DNA of 64,000 nucleotides from positions 62,001 to 126,000 of the forward strand of contig NZ_QRWD01000004.1 in the NCBI RefSeq assembly GCF_003459505.1. The letters are read 5' to 3'. Both the position numbers and the translations under genes were made by a program. This document shows positions 51,214 to 59,908 of this stretch, piece by piece (positions within the stretch are counted from its first letter, which is position 1; each line of letters opens with the position of its first letter). The notes beneath the pieces were generated by a model. The model did not search any database. It was not told the DNA's origin and saw nothing but the letters and a program-made list of their open reading frames with translations. The DNA comes from Collinsella sp. AF20-14LB. Lineage in GTDB: Bacteria > Actinomycetota > Coriobacteriia > Coriobacteriales > Coriobacteriaceae.

Positions 51214-51376
51214 TGTGTATGCCGTCCACCGAGAAATACGACCATTTAGAGCAAAAACCCTTGCAATGCAGAAAATACTTTTGTGTGGTAAAGCGCAATC
51301 AGTGTCGAAAGTATTTCGCAAGCGCCTATAATGAATACCGCATGTTACGTGCATAGAAGGAGGAATGGGAGGAAAC

Positions 51377-54190
51377 GTGGCTGAGAACCTAAGCAACCAG
51401 TCTGTACCCGAAGCCGCGGCGCGCGTCGCTGCCGTGGTCAACCGCCTCGTTAACCGAATCGGCTCGAATGCCGAGTCCAGGGAGCGTCTCGCCGAGATCG
51501 AGATTCCCGAGGAGCTGCGCGACAATCTGGCGTTGTTCCTGCGCCTGGAGCGTCGTGTGCTTAGCGAGTATGATCCTGAGATCGCGGACCTGTTCGACAA
51601 AATCCTGTCGGCCGAGATTGTGGCCAATGCCGGCAACCCCGGTACCCGCGCTGCCGACGAGGCCGTCGACGAGCAGGGCGTGCCCACCGCCGACGAGCCC
51701 ACCGCCGTGGCGTTTCGCGAGGTCGTCGATCTGATCGACAGTCTGCCGCTCGATAAGCAGCAGGTCATCGTTCGCGCCTTTACGAGCTTCTTCCACCTGG
51801 CAAACCTGTCGGAGGAGAACTACCGTGTGGCGCAGCTGCGCGAGCGCGAGGCCGGTGCGTCGACCGATACCGAGGTCGATCCCGCCAACGAGCTCACCGT
51901 CGCCTATCACCAACTGGTGAATGAGCTGGGCGTCGAGGGCGCCAACGAGCTGCTCGGCAAGCTTGAGTTCCATCCCGTCTTTACCGCGCATCCCACCGAG
52001 GCCCGTCGCAAGGCCGTCGAGGGCAAGATTCGCCGTATCTCCAACCTGCTGGAGGAGCGTCCGCGTCTGGGCGGCTCCGACCTGGTGGAGAACGAGCGCC
52101 ATATGCTGCAGGAGATCGACGCCCTGGTGCGTACGAGCCCCATCGCGCTCAAGAAGCCCACGCCGGTCGAGGAAGCCGATACCATCATCGACATCTTCGA
52201 TAACACGCTGTTCGACGTCATCCCCGTCATCTATCGTCGCTTTGACGACTGGGTGCTGGGCGACAAGGCCGGTACCGTGCCGCCGCTGTGCCCGGCGTTC
52301 TTCCATCCCGGCAGCTGGATCGGTTCCGACCGCGACGGTAACCCCAACGTCACCGCCAAGGTGAGCCGTGAGGTCGCCGCCAAATACTTCACCCACATGG
52401 TGCTCAAGCTCGAGGACAAGTGCCGTCGCATTGGCCGCAACCTTACGCTCGAGGCCACCTACAGCAAGCCGTCTGCCGAGCTCATCAACCTGTGGAACCA
52501 TCAGGTCGAGATGAGCACCCAGTACACGGCTCGCGCCGAGCTGATTTCCGAGCACGAGCCGCATCGCGCCGTCATGCTCGTCATGGCCGACCGTCTGAAC
52601 GCCACCGTGCGTCGCATCACCGACACCATGTACCACAGCGCCGATGAGTTCCTGGAGGACCTGCGCGTCGTCCAGCGCTCGCTGGCCGCCTGCGGTGCCG
52701 TCCGCGCTGCCTACGGCCCGGTCCAGACCATCATCTGGCAGGTCGAGTCCTTCGGCTTCCACATGGTCGAGATGGAGTTCCGTCAGCACTCCGTGGTGCA
52801 CGCCCGCGCCCTCAAGGATATCCACGAGAACGGCATCCACGGCGACCTGCAGCCCATGACGCGCGAGGTCATCGACACCTTCCGCGCTATCGGCTCCATC
52901 CAGAAGCGCTACGGCAAGAAGATGGCGCACCGCTACATCATCTCGTTCACCAAGAGCGCCCAGCATGTGGCCGACGTCTTTGAGCTTGCCCACCTGTCCT
53001 TTGCACACGAGGAAGACGTTCCCGAGCTCGATGTGATCCCGCTGTTTGAGCAGCTCGAGGACCTCGAGGGCTGCGTCGACGTGCTCGACCAGATGCTTAC
53101 GCTGCCCGTGGTGCAAAAGCGTCTTGCCCAGACCAACCGCCGCATGGAGGTCATGCTGGGCTATTCCGACTCCTCCAAGGATGCCGGTCCTACTACGGCC
53201 ATGCTCGCGCTGCACTCCGCGCAGGAGCGCATCGCCAGGTGGGCCGAGAAGAACGATATCGACCTGGTGCTCATGCACGGTCGCGGCGGTGCCGTGGGCC
53301 GTGGCGGCGGTCCGGCCAACAAGGCCGTGCTGGCGCAGCCCAAGGGTTCGGTCAACTGCTTCTTTAAGCTCACCGAGCAGGGCGAGGTCATCTTTGCCCG
53401 TTACGGTAACCGCACGCTGGCTCAGCGCCATGTTGAGTCCGTTGCCGCCGCAACGCTTTTGCAGTCGGCCCCGAGCGTCGAGAAGACCAACACCGAGACC
53501 ACGCAGAAGTTTTGGGATATGGCCGAGAAGCTCAACGCAGTAAGCCATGAGCGCTATCTGGACCTGCTGAACACCGAGGACTTTACACCGTGGTTCTCGA
53601 CTGTGACGCCGCTGACCGAGGTCGGTCTGCTGCCGATCGGCTCGCGTCCCGCCAAGCGCGGCCTGGGCGCCAAGTCGCTCGACGACCTGCGTACCATTCC
53701 GTGGATCTTCAGCTGGAGCCAGGCGCGCATCAACCTGGCCGCTTGGTACGGCCTGGGTACTGCCTGCGAGCAGCTGGGCGACCTTGATCAGCTCAAGGCT
53801 GCCTACCAGGAGTGGCCGTTCTTCCGCACCTTTATCGACAACATCGAGATGTCGATCGCCAAGACCGACCAGCGCATCGCCAAGATGTATCTGCACCTGG
53901 GCGATCGCCAGGATCTGTCCGAGAAGGTCTTTACCGAGATGCAGCTCACCCGTAAGTGGGTCCTTGCCATCGTCGGTGACGAGTGGCCGCTGCAGCGCCG
54001 TCGCGTGCTTGGCTGCGCTGTCCGCGTGCGCAACCCCTACGTCGACGCCCTGTCCATCGCCCAGGTTCGCGCCCTTCGCGAGGTGCGTATGAACCAGGAC
54101 GAGATGGCCGAGGAGAAGAAGGCCGAGTACATGAGCCTGATTCTTTCGACTGTGACCGGCGTCTCGGCAGGTTTGCAGAACACGGGGTAA
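51377..54190 (+). CDS. ppc: Phosphoenolpyruvate carboxylase
   Basis: 937 aa (941 if ATG 51365 is used). Fixes bicarbonate onto phosphoenolpyruvate to give oxaloacetate, an anaplerotic route to C4 acids. Catalytic motifs: VFTAHPTEARRKAV (His), GSDRDGNPNVT, GYSDSSKDAGPTTA, LMHGRGGAVGRGGGP, and the C-terminal QNTG. The GTG at 51377 is preferred because GGGAGG is better spaced for it than the ribosome-binding site of the ATG. Monocistronic. Confidence 0.96.
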   Translation: MAENLSNQSVPEAAARVAAVVNRLVNRIGSNAESRERLAEIEIPEELRDNLALFLRLERRVLSEYDPEIADLFDKILSAEIVANAGNPGTRAADEAVDEQGVPTADEPTAVAFREVVDLIDSLPLDKQQVIVRAFTSFFHLANLSEENYRVAQLREREAGASTDTEVDPANELTVAYHQLVNELGVEGANELLGKLEFHPVFTAHPTEARRKAVEGKIRRISNLLEERPRLGGSDLVENERHMLQEIDALVRTSPIALKKPTPVEEADTIIDIFDNTLFDVIPVIYRRFDDWVLGDKAGTVPPLCPAFFHPGSWIGSDRDGNPNVTAKVSREVAAKYFTHMVLKLEDKCRRIGRNLTLEATYSKPSAELINLWNHQVEMSTQYTARAELISEHEPHRAVMLVMADRLNATVRRITDTMYHSADEFLEDLRVVQRSLAACGAVRAAYGPVQTIIWQVESFGFHMVEMEFRQHSVVHARALKDIHENGIHGDLQPMTREVIDTFRAIGSIQKRYGKKMAHRYIISFTKSAQHVADVFELAHLSFAHEEDVPELDVIPLFEQLEDLEGCVDVLDQMLTLPVVQKRLAQTNRRMEVMLGYSDSSKDAGPTTAMLALHSAQERIARWAEKNDIDLVLMHGRGGAVGRGGGPANKAVLAQPKGSVNCFFKLTEQGEVIFARYGNRTLAQRHVESVAAATLLQSAPSVEKTNTETTQKFWDMAEKLNAVSHERYLDLLNTEDFTPWFSTVTPLTEVGLLPIGSRPAKRGLGAKSLDDLRTIPWIFSWSQARINLAAWYGLGTACEQLGDLDQLKAAYQEWPFFRTFIDNIEMSIAKTDQRIAKMYLHLGDRQDLSEKVFTEMQLTRKWVLAIVGDEWPLQRRRVLGCAVRVRNPYVDALSIAQVRALREVRMNQDEMAEEKKAEYMSLILSTVTGVSAGLQNTG

Positions 54191-54213
54191 TCGATAGCCC
54201 TGTGGCTCTCACC

Positions 54214-54340
54214 GGGACCCGATGGGATTCCCTCTGAATGCGTCCTCGCACTTGAAGCCCCCTTATCCTGCTCCTTCGGAGCTGCGGATAAGGGGGCTTC
54301 GTGCTGCGGAATGCATTCAGAGGGAAACCCATCGGGTCCC
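54214..54340. repeat. Nested palindrome downstream of ppc
   Basis: The 28-nt outer arms 54214-54241 and 54313-54340 match at 27 of 28. Inside, AAGCCCCCTTATCC (54255-54268) pairs perfectly with GGATAAGGGGGCTT (54286-54299), with a further GCTCC/GGAGC stem at the tip. The linker words GCGTCCTCG (left) and TTCGTGCTGCGGAATGC (right) recur in the palindrome at 57262-57386. The inner hairpin probably terminates ppc. Confidence 0.93.
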
Positions 54341-54530
54341 TTCGTCCTCGGTCTTCGGGGATTACAGCTGAGGGGAGAATGGCGCGCTTCGCGCTTAATG
54401 TGGGGTGCGGCGAGGGCTTCTTGCGTCCTGCGGAGTGTGCCTAAAAGTAAACTGATGGCGGGCCCTGCGATGTCCGGTCTTCGGCGGATTACTGGCTGGT
54501 GGAATAATGGCGCGCTCCGCGCACTTTGAT

Positions 54531-54596
54531 GGGGCTTCGTGCTGCGGAATGCATTCAGAGGGAAACCCGTCGGGTCCCTTCGTCCTAGGTCTTCGG
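54531..54596. repeat. Direct half-copy of the ppc palindrome
   Basis: 66 nt nearly identical to 54293-54358 (right linker, right outer arm and the following TCGTCCT.GGTCTTCGG). The left half is absent, so it cannot form the hairpin. Between the copies, related words (GCGTCCTGCGGAGTG near 54435) suggest a decayed array. Confidence 0.85.
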
Positions 54597-55181
54597 TGAA
54601 TCAGCCGCTGGGTGAGGGTGGTGCTTGGGGTGACGTGCAAAAAACGGAGTTTTCAGCAGCTAAAGATTGATGCATAGGACCATAGGTGACGTTCGCGGTC
54701 CCTGTTGATGCTTTTGCACGACAATTGGGCCTTGGCGATGCTCATATATGACTGGTTTCTTGCCGCATGCTGCCTAGAAGGCAAGAGCCATGGAGGCTTC
54801 CTAGCTTTCGATAGGCTTTTAGCCCTATAGACTTATCTCGCGATGCTGAATACTCCCAAAAATGCACGCTCCGGATGGGGCTACCCTGTTACGGTTCGAA
54901 ACCCGTGCGTCATTCTATGCATTATATTGACGTATTTATGCAAGATAGCTTACGCGCGCATGCCACAGGATTGATGTGTGTCTCTGCGCTGTGTAAGCCA
55001 TCCTGTCCATAGTGCCATTGACAGGCGGCCGCGGTCCCGTTTGGGATCGCGGCCGTTTTGGTGTGGGTCAAATATGAACGTTGTGTTAATGAGTCGGTGG
55101 ACGGTGGTGTTTTTCGGTGAGCGGCGTATCCTTCCAACGGTTTATCTAGTGTGTCAGTTGAAAGGAAGAGGGCGCTCGTCA
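54597..55181. other. Gene-free region upstream of larA
   Basis: 585 nt without a credible gene. CGTGCAAAA (54634-54642) and TTTTGCACG (54712-54720) form a 9-bp inverted repeat. A terminator-like hairpin lies at 55026-55059. The sequence is AT-richer than its surroundings (54750-54960). It may contain the larA promoter and leader, but I see no convincing -35/-10 pair. Confidence 0.5.
55026..55059 (+). terminator. Terminator-like hairpin in the larA leader
   Basis: CGGCCGCGGTCCC pairs with GGGATCGCGGCCG (one mismatch), loop GTTT, followed by TTTT. It stands ~120 nt before the larA start. If transcription starts upstream it would act as an attenuator; otherwise it ends upstream transcripts. Confidence 0.7.
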
Positions 55182-56459
55182 TTGTTTGAATGTGAACTGC
55201 CGTTTGACCACAAGACGTTGCATCTGGAACTCGAGGATAAGAACTTCGCGGGTGTGATGGAAGGTCATCAAAACGAGTTTAAGACCACGAAATCGCAGGA
55301 AGAGCTGGTGGAGGAGTCGCTTGCCAACCCTTACGGCTCGCCTTCGCTCGAGGAGCTTTGTGCTGGCAAGAAGGATATTGTCATCATTAGCTCAGATCAT
55401 ACGCGTCCCGTTCCCTCGCGTGTGACGATGCCTATTCTGCTGCATCACATCCACTCCGCTGCGCCTGAGGCGCGCGTTCGCATTCTGGTTGCTACGGGTA
55501 TGCATCGTCCGTCGACGCACGAGGAGCTCGTCAACAAGTACGGCGAGGAGATCGTTGCCAACGAGGAAATCGTTATGCACGTCGCGACTGACGACAGCAT
55601 GATGAAAAAGATCGGCACCCTGCCTTCTGGTGGCGAGTGCATCATCAACAAGATTGCGGCCGATTGCGATCTGCTGCTTGCCGAGGGCTTTATTGAGCCG
55701 CACTTCTTTGCCGGTTTCTCTGGTAGCCGCAAGTCCGTCCTGCCTGGCATCGCCAGCTACAAGACCATCATGTACAACCACAACGGTCAGTTTGTGAACG
55801 ATTCCCACTCGCGTGCCGGCAACCTGTGCCACAACCACGTGAGCGAGGACATGTTTGCCGCCGCCGAGATGGCTCACCTTGCCTTTGTGCTCAACGTGGT
55901 GCTCAACGGCAAGCACGAGGTCATTGGCTCCTTTGCCGGCGACATCCACAAGGCGCACGAGGCTGGCTGCGAGTTCGTGAAGAGCCTTGCCGGCGTTGAG
56001 CCCGTCGAGTGCGAGATCGCCATTACCACTAACGGCGGCTACCCCCTCGATCAGAACATCTATCAGGCTGTGAAGGGCATGTGCGCTGCCGAGGCCACGC
56101 TTCCCGAGGGCGGTGTGATCATCGACGTCGCCGGTTGTGCCGACGGTCACGGCGGCGAGGGCTTCTATCACAACATCGCCGACAACGATCCGGCAGAGTT
56201 TGAGCGCGCCTGCATCGATCGTCCTAAGGACGAGACCCTGCCCGATCAGTGGACGAGCCAGATCTTTGCCCGCATCCTGGCGCATCACCCTGTGATCATG
56301 GTTACCGACCTGTGCGATCACCAGATGCTCAAGGATATGCACATGACGCCGGTCAACACTATCGAGGAAGCGCTCAAGCTCGCCTTTGAGATGAAGGGTG
56401 CCGATGCCAAGGTCGCCGTCATCCCCGATGGCCTGGGTGTTGTTGTCGCACAGCACTAG
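55182..56459 (+). CDS. larA: Nickel-dependent lactate racemase LarA
   Basis: 425 aa with TTG start (AAGGAAGAGGG 9 nt upstream), matching the length of the Lactobacillus plantarum enzyme; longer starts at 54978 would read through the leader. Interconverts L- and D-lactate with a nickel-pincer cofactor. Visible: SSDHTRPVPS, the catalytic His in ATGMHRPSTHEEL, EPHFFAGFSGSRKSVLPG with the cofactor-linking Lys and second His, and GGYPLDQNIYQAVKGM. Followed by larD 49 nt later. Family members may act on other 2-hydroxy acids, but similarity to true LarA is high. Confidence 0.95.
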   Translation: MFECELPFDHKTLHLELEDKNFAGVMEGHQNEFKTTKSQEELVEESLANPYGSPSLEELCAGKKDIVIISSDHTRPVPSRVTMPILLHHIHSAAPEARVRILVATGMHRPSTHEELVNKYGEEIVANEEIVMHVATDDSMMKKIGTLPSGGECIINKIAADCDLLLAEGFIEPHFFAGFSGSRKSVLPGIASYKTIMYNHNGQFVNDSHSRAGNLCHNHVSEDMFAAAEMAHLAFVLNVVLNGKHEVIGSFAGDIHKAHEAGCEFVKSLAGVEPVECEIAITTNGGYPLDQNIYQAVKGMCAAEATLPEGGVIIDVAGCADGHGGEGFYHNIADNDPAEFERACIDRPKDETLPDQWTSQIFARILAHHPVIMVTDLCDHQMLKDMHMTPVNTIEEALKLAFEMKGADAKVAVIPDGLGVVVAQH

Positions 56460-56508
56460 TGCGCGGCTTAAACGAATCGTTTATAACCGACAAGAAAGAT
56501 AAGGTTTT

Positions 56509-57240
56509 ATGCTTACCAAACTCCTCTGCGAATTCGGCGCAACGGCCCTCATGATCGTCTTTGGCGTGGGCGTTCACTGCGATACCGTGCTCAAGGGCAC
56601 CAAGTATCAGGGCTCCGGCCATATGTTTGCCATCACCACCTGGTCCTTTGGCATCTCGGTCTGCCTGTTTGTCTTTGGTGGCGCTGTGTGCATGAACCCC
56701 GCCATGGTGCTTGCCCAGTGCATCGTCGGCCTGGTGCCGTGGGGCAACTGCATCCCCTTCATGCTTGCCGATATGCTCGGCGGCTTTGTGGGTGCCGTGA
56801 TCGCTTGGTTTATGTATGCCGATGAGTTCAAGGCTTCCGAGGGCGTCGTCGACCCCATTGCCCAGCGCAACATCTTCTCGACCAACCCCACCACCGAGGG
56901 CACGAACTATGCTCGTAACTTCTTCTGCGAGGCTATCTGCACCTTCGTGTTCATCAGCGCCATCCTTGCTGCCGCTAGCCGCGCCGGCGAGAACGTTCTG
57001 TTGCTCGCCATCTGCGTCGGCCTGATTGTCTGGGCCGTTGGCATGGGCATGGGCGGCATCACCGGCTTCGCCATGAACCAGGCACGTGACCTTGGTCCTC
57101 GCATGGCCTATCAGGTGCTGCCGATTAAGAACAAGGCTGACAACAACTGGAAGTATGGTCTGCTTGTTCCTGGCATCGCGCCGTTTGTCGGTGCTATTGT
57201 CGCCGCGCTGTTTGTGCATGGCTTCTTGGGCATGTTCTAG
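56509..57240 (+). CDS. larD: Aquaglyceroporin-family channel LarD-like
   Basis: 243 aa, six hydrophobic segments of the MIP family. First pore motif NPA is intact (VCMNPAMVLAQ). The second, in GFAMNQARDLGPR, reads NQA instead of NPA. In L. plantarum LarD is the lactic-acid channel encoded with larA; the same adjacency here (49 nt) supports lactate passage. AGAAAGATAAGG region before the ATG. Followed by a terminator inside a nested palindrome. Confidence 0.9.
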   Translation: MLTKLLCEFGATALMIVFGVGVHCDTVLKGTKYQGSGHMFAITTWSFGISVCLFVFGGAVCMNPAMVLAQCIVGLVPWGNCIPFMLADMLGGFVGAVIAWFMYADEFKASEGVVDPIAQRNIFSTNPTTEGTNYARNFFCEAICTFVFISAILAAASRAGENVLLLAICVGLIVWAVGMGMGGITGFAMNQARDLGPRMAYQVLPIKNKADNNWKYGLLVPGIAPFVGAIVAALFVHGFLGMF

Positions 57241-57261
57241 TCGAAGGCTACATAGTTGTCC

Positions 57262-57386
57262 GCTGGCCGCATGGGGCAACTTCCCAGCGCGTCCTCGGAC
57301 ATGAAAGAACCCCCGCTGCGCACTTCGTGCGGCGGGGGTTCTTTCGTCCTGCGGAATGCGCTGGGAAGTTACCCCAAGCGGCCAGC
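57262..57386. repeat. Nested palindrome between larD and the tetR gene
   Basis: The 29-nt outer arms 57262-57290 and 57358-57386 match at 27 of 29. The inner hairpin AAAGAACCCCCGC (57304-57316) / GCGGGGGTTCTTT (57331-57343) is terminator-like and serves the convergent genes. Linkers GCGTCCTCG and TTCGTCCTGCGGAATGC equal those of the element at 54214-54340, while the outer arms are unrelated. No gene was found in 57387-57541. Confidence 0.93.
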
Positions 57387-57541
57387 TGCGGGATCTTAGT
57401 CGCGTTGGAAAAGCAACCCAACATATATATCTGAATATGGATGGGAGGGGCTTGTTGCTGGTAGGGGCGTTGGGCTGTTGTTGACACTTTGGGATGCGTG
57501 GCGCCCTGGGTTGGGGTGATGCTTTGGGATGGGCTTCTTAC

Positions 57542-58081
57542 TTAGCCGAAGAGGGGTTTTATGGCTGATAGGTAGTCTTTGGCTACTTCGGCCTTATCTG
57601 CTTGGAAGTTGTGCCAGGCCCACCATTGGACCATTCCTACGAAGCTTGAAGCTATGTGGTGTAGTAGGAAGCTTCGGTCCATGGTGGCTGCTGGGCCTGC
57701 GGGGTCGACGGGGACGGTTTCGGCTGCTCGTGACATGATGGTCTTGCGTAAGCAGTCGGCGAAGACGCGTGAGCCGGCGCCGGCTACGAGGGCTCGTACG
57801 CCCTGGCGGCGTTCCCAGAGGTTGTTGAGGATATGCTCGACTTGTACGAGCGGATCATCGAGCGGTGTGCCATCGTCGTCGAGGACGTGGGTGCAGATGT
57901 CGCTCACGAGTTCGGACAGTAGGTCATCTTTGCTTTTGAAGAGGCCGTAGAACGTGGCCCGACCCACATGGGCGCGAGCGATAATGTCGCCGACGGTGAT
58001 CTTGCCGTAGTCCTCTTCGCGCAGCAGCTCGGAGAACGCCGCAACGATGGCAGCGCGGCTTTTTGCCTTGCGGGCATCCAT
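57542..58081 (-). CDS. TetR-family transcriptional regulator of the lar locus
   Basis: 179 aa. N-terminal TetR HTH: AIVAAFSELLREEDYGKITVGDIIARAHVGRATFYGLFKSKDDLL. The C-terminal ligand domain is of the TetR_C type with W-rich end (FVGMVQWWAWHNF). The ATG is 2 nt after the larC stop, so it is translationally coupled to larC. It probably controls lar genes, perhaps in response to lactate; this is inferred from position. L. plantarum uses LarR (Crp/Fnr) instead. Confidence 0.9.
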   Translation of the reverse strand: MDARKAKSRAAIVAAFSELLREEDYGKITVGDIIARAHVGRATFYGLFKSKDDLLSELVSDICTHVLDDDGTPLDDPLVQVEHILNNLWERRQGVRALVAGAGSRVFADCLRKTIMSRAAETVPVDPAGPAATMDRSFLLHHIASSFVGMVQWWAWHNFQADKAEVAKDYLSAIKPLFG

Positions 58082-58083
58082 GG

Positions 58084-59001
58084 CTATGCGTCCGCGTGAA
58101 CGAGCAGGCAGCGGAGCGTACCGGAGCAGCCCTCGTAGGGGCGCTTACCGGCGCCGTAGCCGACGGCCTCGATGCGGTAGCGGGCCGGCAGGTGCTCGGA
58201 CGTGCGCAGCGCGGCGATGATGGCGGCACCCGTGGGCGTGACGAGCTCGCCGGCGACCGGTGCGGGCGTGAGGGCGATATTGCCCGCCTGGCACAGGTTG
58301 ACGACAGCGGGGACGGGAATGGGCATGAGACCGTGGGCACAACGGATGGTACCGTGACCCTCGGAGAGCGACTCGACCACGATGTCCTCAATACCCAGGG
58401 CATCGAGGCAGATGGCGACAGAGCAGACGTCGACGATGGAATCGACGGCGCCCACCTCGTGGAACATGACGGTCTCGGGCGTTTTGCCGTGGGCCTTGGC
58501 CTCGGCGGCGGCGAGCGCGGTAAAGATGGCGAGCGCGCGACGCTTGGCGCCATCGCTTAGCTGCGAGCCATCTATGATGGCGGTGACGTCCGCCAAAGAA
58601 CGGTGGTGATGGTGGTGGGCGTGATGGTGACCCTCGTGGCCATGACCGTGGCCCTCATGGTCATGCTCGTGGCAGTGCTCGTGTTCGTGCTCGCCATGAT
58701 CATGATGGTGGTGCTCATGCTCGTGCGTGTGCTCGGCAGCTGCTTCGTTGCCGTAGAGCCAGGCCATATCGTGATCGTGGTTCTCGAGCTCCTCTGCAAG
58801 CTGGACGTCGAAATCGCAGGCGTTGATGCCATGCTTGCTTACGCGTGTGACGGCGATCGTAAAGCCGTCGACCGGCAGCGTGGCGAGCTGCTCGCGCAGG
58901 TGCTCCTCGCTGGCGCCTAGGTCGAGCAGGGCCGCGACGGTCATATCGCCGCTGATGCCCGAGGTGCCGTCGATGATAAGCGTGTGCTGATGATTGGACA
59001 T
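58084..59001 (-). CDS. larC: Nickel-pincer cofactor nickel insertase LarC, LarC1 half only
   Basis: 305 aa. DGTSGISGDMTVAALLDLGA at the N-terminus, a very His-rich linker (~94-135) likely to bind Ni2+, then KTPETVMFHEVGAVDSIVDV and CAHGLMPIPVPAVVNL, ending in a GYGAGKRPYEGCSGTLR block that in full LarC precedes the LarC2 domain. LarC2 (~120-150 aa) is missing, and the tetR gene starts 2 nt after the stop. LarC inserts Ni into the P2TMN cofactor. AAGGAG precedes the ATG. Whether LarC2 is encoded elsewhere cannot be seen. Confidence 0.93.
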   Translation of the reverse strand: MSNHQHTLIIDGTSGISGDMTVAALLDLGASEEHLREQLATLPVDGFTIAVTRVSKHGINACDFDVQLAEELENHDHDMAWLYGNEAAAEHTHEHEHHHHDHGEHEHEHCHEHDHEGHGHGHEGHHHAHHHHHRSLADVTAIIDGSQLSDGAKRRALAIFTALAAAEAKAHGKTPETVMFHEVGAVDSIVDVCSVAICLDALGIEDIVVESLSEGHGTIRCAHGLMPIPVPAVVNLCQAGNIALTPAPVAGELVTPTGAAIIAALRTSEHLPARYRIEAVGYGAGKRPYEGCSGTLRCLLVHADA

Positions 59002-59011
59002 GGAATGCTCC

Positions 59012-59794
59012 TTAACGGGCGCAGGGCGTGCCGGCGCTCAGATGATTGATAAGACTTGCCTGGTAGGCGGCACCAAAGCCGTTGTCGATGTTGACGACCG
59101 AAACGCCGCTGGCACAGGAGTTGAGCATGGCGAGCAGCGCGGCTACGCCACCAAAGCTCGCGCCGTAACCCACGCTGGTGGGAACGGCGATGACCGGACA
59201 GCTCACCAGGCCGCCGATAACGCTCGCCAACGCGCCCTCCATGCCGGCAATGGCGATGACCACCTGTGCCTGGGCAAGTTCCTCGGCATGCGCGAGCAGA
59301 CGGTGCAGACCGGCGACACCCACGTCGTAGAGGCGGTCGACCTCGTTGCCATAGAACTCAGCCGTCAACGCGGCTTCCTCGGCGACGGGCAGGTCGCTCG
59401 TGCCGGCGCAGGCGACAACGATGCGTCCGTTGCCGGTAGGGGAGGGCTTGCCGCCCACGAGGGCGAGCTGTGCGTCCGGGACATATCCCAGGTCGATGCC
59501 GTTGTCGAGGAGCTCCGAGGTGCGGATTGCCTTCTCGGCATCCAGGCGCGTGACCAGGATACGTTCCTGGCCGGCATCGCGCAGCGCTTCGATAATGGCG
59601 GCAATCTGCTCGGCGGTTTTACCGGCACCGTAGACAACCTCGCCGGCTCCCTGGCGTACCCCGCGTGAAAGATCGAGCTGTGCAAAACCCAGATCAGCGG
59701 TTGGTGCCGTCTGGATGCGCGTGAGGGCGACGGCCGGGGTGACTGCTCCGTCGGCAACATCGCTCAGCAATTGCTCAAGATCTCGCTTATCCAT
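59012..59794 (-). CDS. larB: Nickel-pincer cofactor biosynthesis carboxylase LarB
   Basis: 260 aa from ATG 59794 (AAGGGA upstream; an ORF start at 59827 is rejected for lack of a site). LarB carboxylates and hydrolyses nicotinic acid adenine dinucleotide, first step of the pincer cofactor. N-terminal helical part (QLLSDVADGAVTPAVAL), YGAGKTAEQ, then a PurE-like domain (CAGTSDLPVAEEAALTAEF, GMEGALASVIGGLV, PTSVGYGASFGGVAALLAML). First gene of larB-larC-tetR. larE is not in this window. Confidence 0.95.
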   Translation of the reverse strand: MDKRDLEQLLSDVADGAVTPAVALTRIQTAPTADLGFAQLDLSRGVRQGAGEVVYGAGKTAEQIAAIIEALRDAGQERILVTRLDAEKAIRTSELLDNGIDLGYVPDAQLALVGGKPSPTGNGRIVVACAGTSDLPVAEEAALTAEFYGNEVDRLYDVGVAGLHRLLAHAEELAQAQVVIAIAGMEGALASVIGGLVSCPVIAVPTSVGYGASFGGVAALLAMLNSCASGVSVVNIDNGFGAAYQASLINHLSAGTPCAR

Positions 59795-59908
59795 ATATGT
59801 TCCCTTCGACGGCGCAAAGTCTAGCACTCAAAGGGTATGTTTCCGAACACTAAGACAAAATTGTTCGGAAACTATAGGACAGACTGATTCAATTGTTAGA
59901 CGGATCGG

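Noticed and set aside
51389-53896. 835-aa minus-strand frame opposite ppc
   Set aside because: A shadow of codon bias in a GC-rich gene; the + strand has all PEP carboxylase motifs. Similar shadows opposite serS, hisS, htpG, metG, larA and aspS were also discarded.
58603-58920. Plus-strand membrane-like frame (VMVTLVAMTVALMVMLVAVL)
   Set aside because: It is the antisense of the His-rich linker of LarC, where His codons read as Val/Met on the other strand.
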